Assembly: GCA_032622095.1 (NCBI GenBank)
Contig: CP136063.1
Location: 85,165,980-85,229,979, forward strand
Length of the DNA stretch: 64,000 nucleotides
Direction of reading: 5' to 3'
Origin: Siphonodentalium dalli
Taxonomy: Eukaryota > Mollusca > Scaphopoda > Gadilida > Siphonodentaliidae
Positions 43,141 through 54,280 of the stretch are shown here, in pieces. The translations under genes were made by a program, and so were the position numbers. How positions within the stretch are numbered: position 1 is the stretch's first letter; the number at the start of each line of letters is the position of its first letter. The notes beneath the pieces were generated by a model. The model was not told where the DNA came from and searched no databases. It saw only the letters and a list, made by a program, of their open reading frames with translations.

Positions 43141-43733
43141 ATATGTATGTGGTCTTTGGATATTATAGATTCATTCGCGTGGTATACTCGCTTAATGATC
43201 AAGTAGTTTTCTGTGATGGTCAAGGGGGGGGGTCTGAACAAAATTGTAGACACGAGGTCCGACATTTCTTTTCCGACCTCAATGTACACCACCCCCTACT
43301 TCCAAAAAAAAAATTCCTGGGCAAAATTTGGGACCCACCCCCTTATCCCATATATGACACTTTTTGAACCTTTTTTTTTAAACTAATTTTGTTATTAGGG
43401 ATACCATCCCAAATGTATTCCTTGTTCAATCTTGTTTCCAATCCTGTCCCACTATCTATTTTACGATAACACCAGATAACACGCTCAAAATTATGTTGGG
43501 GTTAGATCTGGTGTTTTAGGCAGGTTTATGCATGGTTTGTTTCACAGAATAAAGTACCTATATTAATATGATTGCAGCAGATTGGGAAAGAATTGTTTCA
43601 CGCCATTTATTTTAATCAATAGTCAATAATAATGGTGAAAACTAAATGGTAATTATCGTATATATTACATATATTTAGTGACTTGTAAAAAAGATTAAAA
43701 TATTTTCAAACGTTTGATATGGTTTTCTATCGG
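43141..43733. other. Spacer with poly(G)/poly(A) runs
   Basis: Poly(G) near 43226 and poly(A) near 43307. Otherwise AT-rich; no gene recognised. Confidence 0.4.
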
Positions 43734-44482
43734 TTAAAGGGGTACTGTACACAGGGATTGGCAATTTATTTATTTACTCCCACTGACATAACTTTCAAGT
43801 TAGATTGTGTTCGTGTTATATGAGTTTCGTATAAACCTAATTTAGCGACGAAAATATTGATCTTGGAAACTATATTACGATTTCAAATTACGCGCCATAT
43901 TTTTGACCTTCACCGGAGAAGACTCAGGTCGCAGGAAGAACCGGAAGTTCATTGTTCACAGCTTCAATTGATGCATCCAATCTCTTCCATCGAACAAACT
44001 ACGCGCCATGTTTTTTACCTTCGCCGGAGAAGACGCAGGTTGCAGGATGAATCGGAAGTTCAATTGATGCCTGCAATCTCTTCCATCGAACAATCTCACC
44101 CCCTATACAAATACTTGACGCTTTATGAATCTTGTTTCTTCTCTTTTTTTTCCAAATTGGTTATAGCGGGACTTCCTTTTGCATGTAACATGTTTTGTTC
44201 GCAACTCAGTAATGTTCGTCGTAAACGGCGGTCGATAAAAGACACCCAACATGTGAGATTTCAAGACTGGTAACTCGTAATGGCATAATTCGCCATTTTA
44301 TGACTCCAGCCATAAATTAATTTATATGAAATAATTCAATTTGACTTTTATGATAGCCTGTTAACCGGAACGTTTTCACTAGACATCGTCGACTCAAATA
44401 CGTTATTTTAAAATATAATATTGATATTAGATCGCAATTGTTACCGGGAATTTATTGAAATTGGCGTACAGTACCCCTTTAA
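43734..44482. mobile_element. TTAA MITE with GTACTGTAC ends, copy A
   Basis: TTAAAGGGGTACTGTAC at the left and GTACAGTACCCCTTTAA at the right are perfect inverted ends, with the TTAA target at both borders. The interior contains a ~105 bp imperfect tandem duplication (CGCGCCAT...CCATCGAACAA, twice) that copy B has once. An open frame of 138 codons crosses the duplication but is not kept in copy B. Confidence 0.85.
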
Positions 44483-44997
44483 AGCTAGATTGTCTTCATT
44501 GAGTCCATTTTGGAAATTCGATCTGCACACTCTTGAGCAAGATCAAAAGTCACAACTTTGGAAAATCTCATTCACACATCACCTTCAAGATTGTCTCGGA
44601 AATTTCAACTAGTACTCCCATATGGTTGAAATTCCAACAAACTGTATTTCAGTCAAAAAACTTTACCGAAAGTTGTATTTTTTAAAGATGTTTTGTCGGA
44701 AAACAAAGGTGTTATTGTTGTCCAACCCAGTGTTAAAGCCATGTGAATTTCATGTCCATTCAGTGGGTGTGAAATTATATTGTATGTGTGTATGTCTATT
44801 GCCAATCACGACCAGAAGCGCCGCCATTTTGATATGATGTATTTGTTCCCGCAAGCTTTTCCAGCGTCGCTATCTTTTTTCGATACGCGATGCCTTAGTT
44901 TCTGTTAGATCTTATATATTTGTCCCTGTGAGAACAATGGTCCCTGCATGTTGACAGTAATTTGTGGTTATTTATAAATTGCATATATAGTACATAT
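44483..44997. other. Spacer
   Basis: No gene recognised. A GCCGCCATTTTGATATG motif (YY1-like) lies near 44819. Confidence 0.4.
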
Positions 44998-46470
44998 ATA
45001 TATATCTTTATTTTCCTCCAAATAATGAAGAGATGTCAAATACAATCATGAACATTTAACATATATACAAATAACAAACATGACCACACAAAAAGTATAA
45101 ATATGTCATATTTGTACGAATAAGAAGTAGAATGGTAACACAACACACGCAGCATCTATTTACATAATTTCATTCTCATGCACACCTACGCCTACCATTG
45201 CATTAGTTAAGCATACACACCGATCCGACTCCTTCTGTCTGACGCGCGCACACAGACGACGTTCCCATACACGACACATGCATGCATACATACATACATA
45301 CTTACATACGTACATACGCACATATATACATAGATACACAATACAATACATACATAAATTCACACACGCATTAAAATACTTACAAACATATATTTGTAAT
45401 GCATATTTTAATACAAGCAACATCTCAGACACCCCTTACACACCTACACATATCACCATACACGAACAAAACAAACATAAATGTACGTACTTACATGTAC
45501 ACAGCTACCACTCACCAGACATACACAGTTACAATGGCGTCAAGGCAGGTAGATTGGACAGACAGACATAACTATATATGACATCATAGAGAATCATATA
45601 CAGTCAAGTAGACATATATTTTAGTTAAGCATCATTCATTAGGGTAGACCATTGATGTTTGTTACGATTGTACGATAGGCTTTCCATAAGCAAAATGTGC
45701 TACTTACGATGAAGTATGTGAACAGGTCTGGCTCTTCAATTTCGTCGAACAAATCCGGCGGACGTGTAGTTAAAAATACTTCCAGTTGTGTACGGGGATT
45801 GTAGCTATCCATTTTAAGTGAGCATGTAATACCGAAAAGATTCAGTATTTCATACCATATGTCATTTCTAAGTTCCAGAATCATTGGACAATGTATGATT
45901 ACATGTAAGTGCAGATCGTCAAAGTCCGCTCCACACGTGCAAGTACGATGTGTCTGTTCGGTACAGGCTATTATGCTTGCAACAGTTAGGTATGCCGCCT
46001 TGTTTGTCGGAAACTTGCGACAGGACTTCCACAGGCACGACAATGAGAGTGTATGGTGAATATTGTGGAAACGGTGGAGTGTTGGATCCACGTTTCCAGA
46101 GAGTTCCCAGTTTGAGTTAGAGGTTTCGACGATTGCATTTCGAACGATTTCGTTCCATGAAGACCTTTCCGGAAATGCACATTCTGATACATACTTTGTT
46201 AAATAATGCATAAGTCGGTGATTTGCAAGGACATCTGCGATATCGGCAATGAATGAATCGGCTGATACGCCAGAGATCAAGTATGAGTGGAGCCTAAGTA
46301 GAAATACAGATTTCGCTGCCTTGCCTGTAGATAAACGACAGAGACTACACAGAAGAAGGAGTTTTTTCTTATCCACAAAGCTTTTGGCATTGCCGATACA
46401 CAGGAGTCCTTCCACTACGTTCGTGCGCGTGTGCATATGGATACCTTGTATTTTCTTTAGACAAAAATAT
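44998..46470 (-). mobile_element. 5'-truncated LINE fragment with (TA)n 3' end
   Basis: Minus-strand element ending in GGAGGAAAATAAAGATATATATAT. It carries the C-terminal ORF2 piece (see 45639-46436) and a 3' UTR with an (ACAT)n tract near 45275-45345. It matches the 3' end of the fragment at 25526-26310. Confidence 0.75.
45639..46436 (-). pseudogene. LINE ORF2 C-terminal remnant
   Basis: A 265-residue open stretch with a zinc-binding block CTCGADFDDLHLH then VIIHC near residues 165-185, followed by ELRNDIWYEILNLFG. The same kind of block (C..C....H....C then ..RNDxWY) appears in the fragment at 25.8-26.3 kb, placing both in one LINE family. The RT and endonuclease parts are missing upstream, so it is a truncated, non-functional copy although the surviving frame is open. 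Confidence 0.7.
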
Positions 46471-47537
46471 TAGACCATGTCGTGAATTACTACTCTGGCT
46501 ATACTCATGTATATATTATATTCCACCAGTTTAAAATATGGAAACTTTTTGATGTTCTGACGGGGAACTTTATAGCATTCAACACACAAAGCAGGGAATA
46601 TATTTCTGTTTTAGTATACATGTTCCTTCATAATCTATTTTAAAATAGGGGTTCATGGTACCAACTCCTGATTGCACGTTTTTTTTGGCCACGTTTGTGA
46701 GTCGATATCTCAATAAACATTGAATTGATTACCAGGAAGAAATTCCACGATTGTAAGGGATGCAAATCAGACTTGGCTCAACAAATTGACATATTTCATG
46801 CATCCAATCTCGATCTGGGACCTATACTTACTGTGGAATATCGGTACATAATTATTACGGAGGAACAGGTATTACTCAAGAAATATATTATAGCTGCAGT
46901 GTGTTTGTCAATGTTATACACTTCCCTGTCAGGACATAAACACGTTTCCATGATTTGAAGTGGTGGATTATGATCTCTATACGGACGTAATCATAGTATA
47001 TTTAATTCTTTATTTCTCTCCTGTTCGTGACCTCATCTACAAACATATTAAACAATAACGAAGCCCATGCTTATTCTAGACAATCATCACACTCATCTCC
47101 CTATTCATTTTCCAGCTCGAGTCATATATATGTAGGTGAGGTCACAATAAGGGAGCAAAAAATCAGGGGGGGGCGGAAAAACAACTGCAGACACAGGGTG
47201 GAAAAAACTGTTTTCTTCGGTTTGGGTACCCCCCCCCCTCCCCCCAAACAGCAAAAACTGCAGTTTTTTTCCACTGACCATTTGCCCCCCCCCCCCCCCC
47301 CCCAGAAAAAAAATCAAATCTACCCCAGCCGGACAACAACTCGGTTCGGTTTGACCGGAAACCGAAAAAAACACCGGAGCATACAATTCACGAGAAGGTG
47401 CTTGGTAACTTAGTTTAGATTATTATGACTAAAATGGTCATTGTCTACCAGTGGAATGCAGATTTGTACCACGTGATGTCATGACATGTACAAACATGTA
47501 TATTGGTGATCGCAACGCTTTGTATGCACTTTAAAAA
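46471..47537. other. Spacer with poly(C) tracts
   Basis: No gene recognised. Two poly(C) runs at 47229-47245 and 47286-47303 sit in a GGAAAAAACTG/CAGTTTTTTTCC inverted context. A related poly(C) block lies at 48035-48160. Confidence 0.45.
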
Positions 47538-47969
47538 ATGACAACTAGTCATTACATCGACTTTGAAAAAGATGCAAATGAGATGAGTGAGATACCAGCA
47601 TATAACTGTTTTCTGATACCATTGGAGGAGAGATTGTTAAAAACATGGGAAAGTTCTGCAGTAAAAATTTGCCAGATAAGCGATCGCAGGGTAGAATTCT
47701 GCATTCGACTGGTAGACACTGACATAGTCGGCATTATTAAGAGGGTTAATGGGGTCAATATCACATGTAAACCAAGACAGTGGTTATCCAAAATTGTTTT
47801 AGGTGGATTGTACTACTCATCTGACATAGTCGGCATTATTAAGAGGGTTAATGGGGTCAATATCACATGTAAACCAAGACAGTGGTTATCCAAAATTGTT
47901 TTAGGTGGATTGTACTACTCATGTATATATGATTTGGATATTAAGGTTAATCCATATTCTATAAAATGA
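47538..47969 (+). CDS. Hypothetical protein with a perfect in-frame 34-residue duplication
   Basis: A 143-residue frame starting MTTSHYIDFEKDANEM. A 102 bp block (starting GACATAGTCGGCATTATT at 47721 and again at 47823) is duplicated without visible change, adding 34 residues (DIVGIIKRVNGVNITC...) in frame. No domain recognised. The frame could be an exon of a host gene or part of an element. A perfect duplication this size is recent. Confidence 0.35.
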   Translation: MTTSHYIDFEKDANEMSEIPAYNCFLIPLEERLLKTWESSAVKICQISDRRVEFCIRLVDTDIVGIIKRVNGVNITCKPRQWLSKIVLGGLYYSSDIVGIIKRVNGVNITCKPRQWLSKIVLGGLYYSCIYDLDIKVNPYSIK

Positions 47970-48034
47970 GAGAAAATTGAAGTTGTGAGTCTGAAAATAC
48001 ATATTTGGAAAAAAATTACATGCAAATTTTTTCC

Positions 48035-48165
48035 GACAACCCCCCCCCCCTAAATGAATAAGGAAAAAATTTACGTGTAAATTTGTTACGCCTATGTACC
48101 CCCCCCCCCCACCCCCGGTACGTTGTGTCCCGCAGTTTTTTTCCGGCCCCCCCCCCCCCCTGGAA
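48035..48165. repeat. Poly(C)-interrupted low-complexity block
   Basis: Three poly(C) runs of 10 or more bases in ~125 bp, separated by AATTTACGTGTAAATT-type palindromic spacer. Related to the block at 47.2-47.3 kb. Confidence 0.8.
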
Positions 48166-48387
48166 AAATAGGAAATATTTCAGAATTACCCTGTGATTTC
48201 TTCGTTATAAAAATAGATAACGACGATGTGTTGATTTGTATAAGTAAATAATTTATAGCCGACAAAGCATCAATGAGAACTAGATTTATTAGTTGAATGG
48301 TGATCGATTTTTAACTATAATAAGCTGGATGGTGGTGAATTTCTGAGAATCTATCCGCCATGTTTCTTGAGCTGTTCCCCAACATTT

Positions 48388-48686
48388 TATGATATATATC
48401 ACAAAATAGAAATATTGATATCACTAAACGCGATTTTGTGATATTCTAAAATGAATCTATGGTATCACAAAATGGAATTAGTGATATCTTAAAATAATTT
48501 TGTGATATCATCTATTTCATGTTGTGATATCATGTATTCATTTAGTGATATTATAAACTGAATTAGTGATATCACTAAATATCGGATAAATAGCAGAACG
48601 GCACTCGTGAGTCCGTGAAATAGTGATATCATAAAATCGAATATCTGATATCATAAAATAACTAGTACTTATTGATATCACAAAAT
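48388..48686. repeat. Cluster of GATATC palindromes
   Basis: Eight GATATC sites and several near misses (GTGATATT, GGTATCAC) in ~300 bp, mostly in the contexts TTAGTGATATCACTAAA and ATTTTGTGATATCATAAA. Spacing is irregular (about 20-60 bp), so it is not a simple satellite. Confidence 0.8.
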
Positions 48687-48814
48687 GGGTCATACATAGA
48701 AGAACGGCGCCCCATAAAAGAGGGCATCAGTATTAGCTATGACCTAGTGATTATGACGACTATCAACCTTTTCAGTGCCAGGTCCGATTTTTGTATCAAC
48801 CCATATACCCTGTG

Positions 48815-48881
48815 CCAATGCATTCTCTTATATATGCGAGTCGACCTTAGGTCGCCTCGCATATATAAGAGAATGCATTGG
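48815..48881. repeat. Near-perfect 67 bp hairpin
   Basis: 26-base arms (CCAATGCATTCTCTTATATA, then TGCGAG, and the exact inverse) surround CGACC-TTA-GGTCG, so 31 bp pair with one T/C mismatch and a 3-base loop. No repeat copy is seen elsewhere in the window. Confidence 0.95.
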
Positions 48882-49213
48882 CCTAACAATTTTTCATCAT
48901 TTGTTATTATTTTTTACAATTTTGATATTTGTTTCTTATATTCTTTAACAGACTTATTTTGTAGGTTTAGTGCCAGGAAATCTTACGTTTTTCATGGGCA
49001 TCAAAATTATTACTATGAATACTTGGTGATAGTTTTGAGTTATAACATTCCCCTAAGGTTTTATCCAGTTTGTTTTTAAATTCGCTATAGCATGCTTAAG
49101 CATACCCAAAAAAATTCAACCCAAAAAACTATTTTTTTAGGGCCGATTTTACAGACGGTAAATTAGGGATGAGATCGGCCCCTGGCACTGACAGGGTTAA
49201 GATGACACAAATA

Positions 49214-49290
49214 CTATGCCATCGCTGCTGTGGTACGTGTGTCCACAATCAATGGCTGCGGACACACGTACCACAGTAGCGATGGCATAG
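49214..49290. repeat. 31 bp-arm hairpin with one mismatch
   Basis: Arms 49214-49244 and 49260-49290 (CTATGCCATCGCTGCTGTGG... and its inverse) pair over 31 bp with one mismatch around a 15-base loop. The same arm sequence recurs at 49895-49925. Confidence 0.95.
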
Positions 49291-49935
49291 GAGGTGTGAC
49301 AAATTGTTATGGTGGAGTTTGGTGACAATTGGTTGTCATAATTAATATGCCACAGCTATAGCTAGCCATGTCGCCCGCTGCATATTCGCACAATGAGTCC
49401 GCCAAAGTTTGTTATAATCAGCCTTTTTCTTGTTTTGGTCCTTGTACAGTTTATTCCAGATACGTTCTCGCAGATACATTTCCTCCAACAGTTCCGACCC
49501 AGCTTCATCGGCCCACATGATAACATTAGCTGAATTATGCGTAGAAATAAACGTCCCAAAATAAAAAACGCAATTGGGGTACTGTCTTGAAATTATTACA
49601 AGTGCATGGATAAACATGAATTGTGATCATATCAACAAAACGTACTGCGTGCATGATATGTGAATGAATGAGGGATTGCCACGGTCAAACACAATTCTGG
49701 ACTAATACGTAATGAGTATTAGATATCAACCTTGGTGAAACGCAATGGGTTAATTGGTCCAGTCAACGCGTTGTGCGGAAACCAGTGATATCACTGGCGG
49801 AAACTCAGCGGGCAAGATGGTTAGCTATGGCACAGAAATATGACGACCAATTATTGTCACCAAACTGCACCATAATAAATTGTTACACCTGCTATATGCC
49901 ATCGCTACTGTGGTACGTGTGTCCGCAGCCAATGG
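49260..49935. repeat. Inverted duplication around an anonymous core
   Basis: 49260-49385 and 49800-49935 are diverged reverse complements (GACACACGTACCACAGTAGC against GCTACTGTGGTACGTGTGTC; CCGCTGCATATT against the CAGCGGGCAAGATGG side). A perfect 16 bp palindrome CCAGTGATATCACTGG lies at 49782-49797. Confidence 0.75.
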
Positions 49936-50338
49936 CACTGTTTTCTTACTATTTGGATATCAAATTTACAAAAACAAAACAATAACTTATCATAGTTTGG
50001 CACGATTCTTCAAGTTTGTTATTCCGTTCGAAATATCTCGGCGGAGTGTTTCGCGTCACTTTAAACCGTATATTTCTTCTTCAGCCGGAAGAAAGCCATG
50101 ATGTGCAGCAAATCACAAGTAGATTAGAATATCAAGTCATCTTCCTTTCGTCAAACAATTTCCTCCAGTCTATGTATAGAGGTATGCGTATAGAGTGGAA
50201 GCCGTAGAAACCACGCGTTAATCATCATCCTTTCCCGACTGGCGACGACTCAAAATACACCGAATTGCGGTCGTCTGTCAATCGGCCTGGGTTCATTTCC
50301 GGTGGAGATCCATCAACTTGTTTACGTTTGTTATAATT
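49934..50338. repeat. 405 bp direct repeat, copy 1
   Basis: Nearly identical to 51327-51743, from GGCACTGTTTTCTTAC to GTTTACGTTTGTTATAATT. It is followed by TAATGGGGCCATCGA. Confidence 0.9.
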
Positions 50339-50646
50339 TAATGGGGCCATCGATCAGAATACCACGCACTAGGCTACAATATAGTGTAAACGTTTTCCAT
50401 TGGCCTCAGAGCAAACGTTTTAAATAAACAATATAATTCCCGATACAATTTTCAATACAGGAAATGAAGGTTTATAGTCGGTGAATAGTTCACTTCCAAG
50501 TTCGATTTCGTCCTAAATTACCAAATTCGATTACTGGCATTTAATACAATGTAAAATTGTACACAGTACAGACCAATGATAAAACATATCGAGATAATCT
50601 GACCCAATCTCAGTGTACAAATTTTCTATATAATTATAGCATTACC

Positions 50647-51169
50647 TTAAATGGGTACTGTACCCCAAGTTCAATAAATTCCCGGTGACCGTAGCGATCT
50701 AATATCAATATTATATTTTAAAATAACTAATTTGAGTCGACAACGTCTACTGAAAACGTTCCGGTTAACAGGCTATCACAAAAGTAAAATTGAATTATTT
50801 AATATAAAATCATTTATGGCTGGAAGGCCAGCTATAACCGATTCGGAAAAAAGGAGAAAGAAACAAGAGTCATAAAGCGTCAATTATTTTTATAGGGAGT
50901 GAGATTGTTCGATGGAAGAGATTGGATGCATCAATTGAAGCTGTGAACAATGAACTTCCGGTTCTTCCTGCGACCTTAGTCTTCTCCGGTGAAGGTAAAA
51001 AATATGGCGCGTAATTTGAAATCGTAATATAGTTTCCAAGATCAATATTTTCTTCGCTAAATTAGGTTTATACGAAACTCATATAACACGAACACAATCT
51101 AACTTGAAAGTTATTTCAATGGGAGTAAATAAAAAAACTTGTCTATCCCTGTGTACAGTACCCCTTTAA
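50647..51169. mobile_element. TTAA MITE with GTACTGTAC ends, copy B
   Basis: TTAA at 50647-50650 and 51166-51169. Left end TTAAATGGGTACTGTAC (one change from the family), right end GTACAGTACCCCTTTAA. Interior blocks match copy A in the opposite orientation, with one instead of two of the ~105 bp sub-blocks. Confidence 0.85.
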
Positions 51170-51326
51170 GTATATATAGTCATGATTATTATTTTTTTTC
51201 GTGTTTCAGGTAGCTGACGTAGAAAAAATGGCTCACGAAAACCGTTTTCACAGGAAGTGAGCCGTAGCTTCGCCGGATCTATATTATCGAAAGCGATAAA
51301 ATTCTCGAGTCGCAGCAACAAAAACA

Positions 51327-51743
51327 GGCACTGTTTTCTTACTATTTGGATATCAAATTTACAAAAACAAAACAATAACTTATCATAGTTTGGCACGATT
51401 CTTCAAGTTAGTTATTCCGTTCGAAATATCTCGGTGGAGTGTTTCGCGTCACTTTAAATCGTATATTTCGTCTTCAGTCGGAAGAAAGCCATGATGTGCA
51501 GCAAATCACAAGTAGATTAGAATATCAAGTCATCTTCCTTTCGTCAAACAATTTCCTCCAGTCTCTGAAAAATGATATGTATAGAGGTATGCGTATAGAG
51601 TGGAAGCCGTAGAAACCACGCGTTAATCATCATCCTTTCCCGACTGTCGACGACTCAAAATACACCGAATTGCGGTCGTCTGTCAATCGGCCTGGGTTCA
51701 TTTCCGGTGGAGATCCATCAACTTGTTTACGTTTGTTATAATT
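51327..51743. repeat. 405 bp direct repeat, copy 2
   Basis: Second copy of the block at 49934-50338, with a ~12 bp insertion (near CTGAAAAATGAT) and few substitutions. After it the sequence differs, but TAATGGGGCCATCGA reappears at ~53238, as if ~1.5 kb had been inserted at the junction. Confidence 0.9.
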
Positions 51744-52288
51744 ACGTGCGCTCGCGCAACAGTATGGCGATCAGACAGATTCGTAGGTTGGTGTCACTCT
51801 ACTCCGTTTCACTCCATGACGTCACCAAAAACGACGTAAAACCTCGTGGCGTTCTGACATTTTACTGTGCCGCGTTTATGCTATGTTTATTTTATGTGTT
51901 GTTTTCGATTATTTGCCGATATCGCCATTTGTCGGGATTCCCTGTTTCTATATTTAAAACTGGCATGCTCGTAGGGAGCCTCGATTTCGATTTTTTCTAC
52001 CAGGTCAAAATACGTCAGAGTTATGACAAAAATAGATCGACCTACATTTTCTCCATCAGAACTCTACATCAAAGAGTCTATAGACTCCTTCGGGACCTAC
52101 ATAGACTCCTTCATTTGGGTATTTTTACTTATAATTGGGAAGTTTTATCATTTTTGGTTCGTGCGAAGACCTCTTTTTATCGTGCGGGAAAAGAGAGACA
52201 TTCAAAACGCGATTTCGTAATTCGACGCAATAGGCTGAATAGCCTAACCTTCAGCCGAGTTCCGGGTCAAATACGACGAATGACGTAA
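51707..52288 (+). CDS. Hypothetical 193-residue frame (low support)
   Basis: An open plus-strand frame starting in the 405 bp repeat. Around residues 50-70 it has a hydrophobic segment (FYCAAFMLCLFYVLFSII) that could span a membrane; the C-terminal part is very basic. No family recognised. Its start lies in repeat sequence shared with 50.3 kb, where the frame does not continue, so a chance frame is likely. Confidence 0.2.
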   Translation: MEIHQLVYVCYNYVRSRNSMAIRQIRRLVSLYSVSLHDVTKNDVKPRGVLTFYCAAFMLCLFYVLFSIICRYRHLSGFPVSIFKTGMLVGSLDFDFFYQVKIRQSYDKNRSTYIFSIRTLHQRVYRLLRDLHRLLHLGIFTYNWEVLSFLVRAKTSFYRAGKERHSKRDFVIRRNRLNSLTFSRVPGQIRRMT

Positions 52289-52514
52289 CACAAAACAAAA
52301 CGCATTTGTTGACACAAACACCGTTTGAAGAGTTTATTATTACATAAAATGATCGTTATTGATTAATTATTGATATTTATTGTTGCATATTGGCTGCTAT
52401 CAATATTTACACAAATGGTATTAATTATTTATTATAATTGCTCCTTTGGTCAACTTTGACTATCGGAAAATGAAAATCAAAATATGCCGCTGAAAAAAAT
52501 GTAATCGATATTAA

Positions 52515-53012
52515 AGGTACGGTTGGCCTTGGCGGTGGGTATCCTGTGAAAATATTTCCAACCGTCAAAAACCGCCACAAACAGAAAGAACATCAAAATG
52601 TAGACAGACTTTGTCCGTATACAAATAAGAAATATCGCATAAACAATATGTTATTGTCATATGGTTGACCATTGTTATGTAAACAAAGGCATAAAAAGTA
52701 ACTTTTCTGGTGTTTGTTTATATTATGATGGTAAACATAACGAGCGTTCTTTGTGGGTGAATTCCTGATATCGAAATAATAAAGAGCGTTTATGCCATTT
52801 GTGTGTGATTAGCCAGTAGCATTGTGCTGTCTTCTGTAACACAATCAGGCTCTTGCTTAATAGGTAAAATATAGTAGGTCTTTATGATAACATGCTGTTT
52901 ACGCGATGGTCATGGTATATATGAACGAAACTGTATGCGTTTTACTGTTTTTTCTGTTTACGGTGATTGGAACAAATATGACTATTTTCGACAACTAAGG
53001 CCTCACGTGCCT
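52515..53012. mobile_element. TTAA-flanked non-autonomous element, copy 2
   Basis: TTAA at 52511-52514 and 53013-53016. Ends AGGTACGGTTGGCCTTGG and, inverted, AGGCACGTGAGGCCTTAG. About 90% like the copy in array unit 4 (14265-14758). No coding content. Confidence 0.85.
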
Positions 53013-53319
53013 TTAAAGTCTCATCCTTTCGGCAACATGGAATTGGTTTTAATTACTTAAATGATTAATATAGTAATTTGCCTTTTATCTGTGATGAAAT
53101 GAGAAATGGTAATTGTCTTTTTTTGCTAACATTAAATAAAATAAAATAAATTAAGTAAAATACAGTGAAATTATTTTTAAAATTATTTTTTATTACATTT
53201 TTGCGCGCGTTGGCATCTCTCTGAGTGCATTCTAGTTTAATGGGGCCATCGAGTGAGTGAGTATACTGAATATAAATTTTGACTTAGTCGGGTTTTATTT
53301 AATTCATGCTATTATTGTA

Positions 53320-53515
53320 TATCTATGTTTTATATATATGTTATATGCTTGCAACTGCCCATTGAGGTGTTATTGCAATAAAATCTTGTATCTGGTATCT
53401 TGTACCCCTGTCTTACAGGGACGCCGCTAATTTAATTTATGTTTGTAATTCTTTTGCACCATCTGTACTACGATTGTGGTTTATGTGAATAAACAATTTG
53501 ACATGACTTGACTTG
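53320..53515. mobile_element. Two LINE-type 3' ends (solo fragments)
   Basis: GCAATAAAATCTTGTATC followed by TGGTATCTTGT near 53370-53400, and GTGAATAAACAATTTGACATG then ACTTGACTTGG near 53485-53515, printed here in parts. Both have the AATAAA-plus-short-tandem-tail form of LINE 3' termini. No coding sequence accompanies them. Confidence 0.5.
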
Positions 53516-53519
53516 GTAA

Positions 53520-54280
53520 TTGACAATTCACTATGAGTCGTGTCAGTTTAGGCCAGACAAAAAAAATAAATCAACTATCAGCAGACCAAAGCAGTTTATT
53601 CTTACACCAGTTGATAATGATTCGAAGAAAGAATGAAAGGCGCATGAGAGCAAATCACATATGAATACACAATAAACAACAGTGTACATGTACACAAATA
53701 GAAAGAGGGCTGCTTCATCTACCAGTACACAGGTTCTCGTTTACACAGTGTGAAATACATGGGTTGAAATGACAAAGAAAGATTAAGTGTGCACATTCGC
53801 GAACCCTGAGTAACAATTAATCAAATCAGATTTGCCTGTCGCAATGCCTCGGTTTTGACCGTGACTTATAACGGACACGATTTTTGCTCACACGAACGAA
53901 TACCGTTTTCTTTCTGTGTGCTTTTCAATATCAACCCGCTTACACTAGTATGCGTGTCGAACTGTATACAGATCTACAGCAATGTAACCGTACCCATAGT
54001 AGATTGATATATTCACAACAATATCCATATGTCAAATCTGTGGACAGTCTGTCAAAAATATCCTGAAGAGAAATCAACATTTGATTTGGTCGCTCAGCTG
54101 ATTTGCTCACCGTCTGATATTTAGGATGCAATTTGTTCAAAATGTCACCCTATATGTGTAGTTACACATATATTGCAGAACATGTTATTTGCGACTGCTC
54201 CGTCTTAGAGGAGTATAGAAATGAATTTGGGTTTAGTTGTTCAGATCGCATTGGCGTCAACATGCATGTTTGTGGAACTT
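53520..54280. other. Spacer, no feature recognised
   Basis: Mixed-composition sequence with short open stretches only. A small inverted match around CGTGTCAGTTT/AAACT is too short to call. Confidence 0.35.

Noticed and set aside
43857-44273. 138-codon frame inside TTAA MITE copy A
   Set aside because: Copy B lacks one of the two sub-blocks and does not keep the frame.
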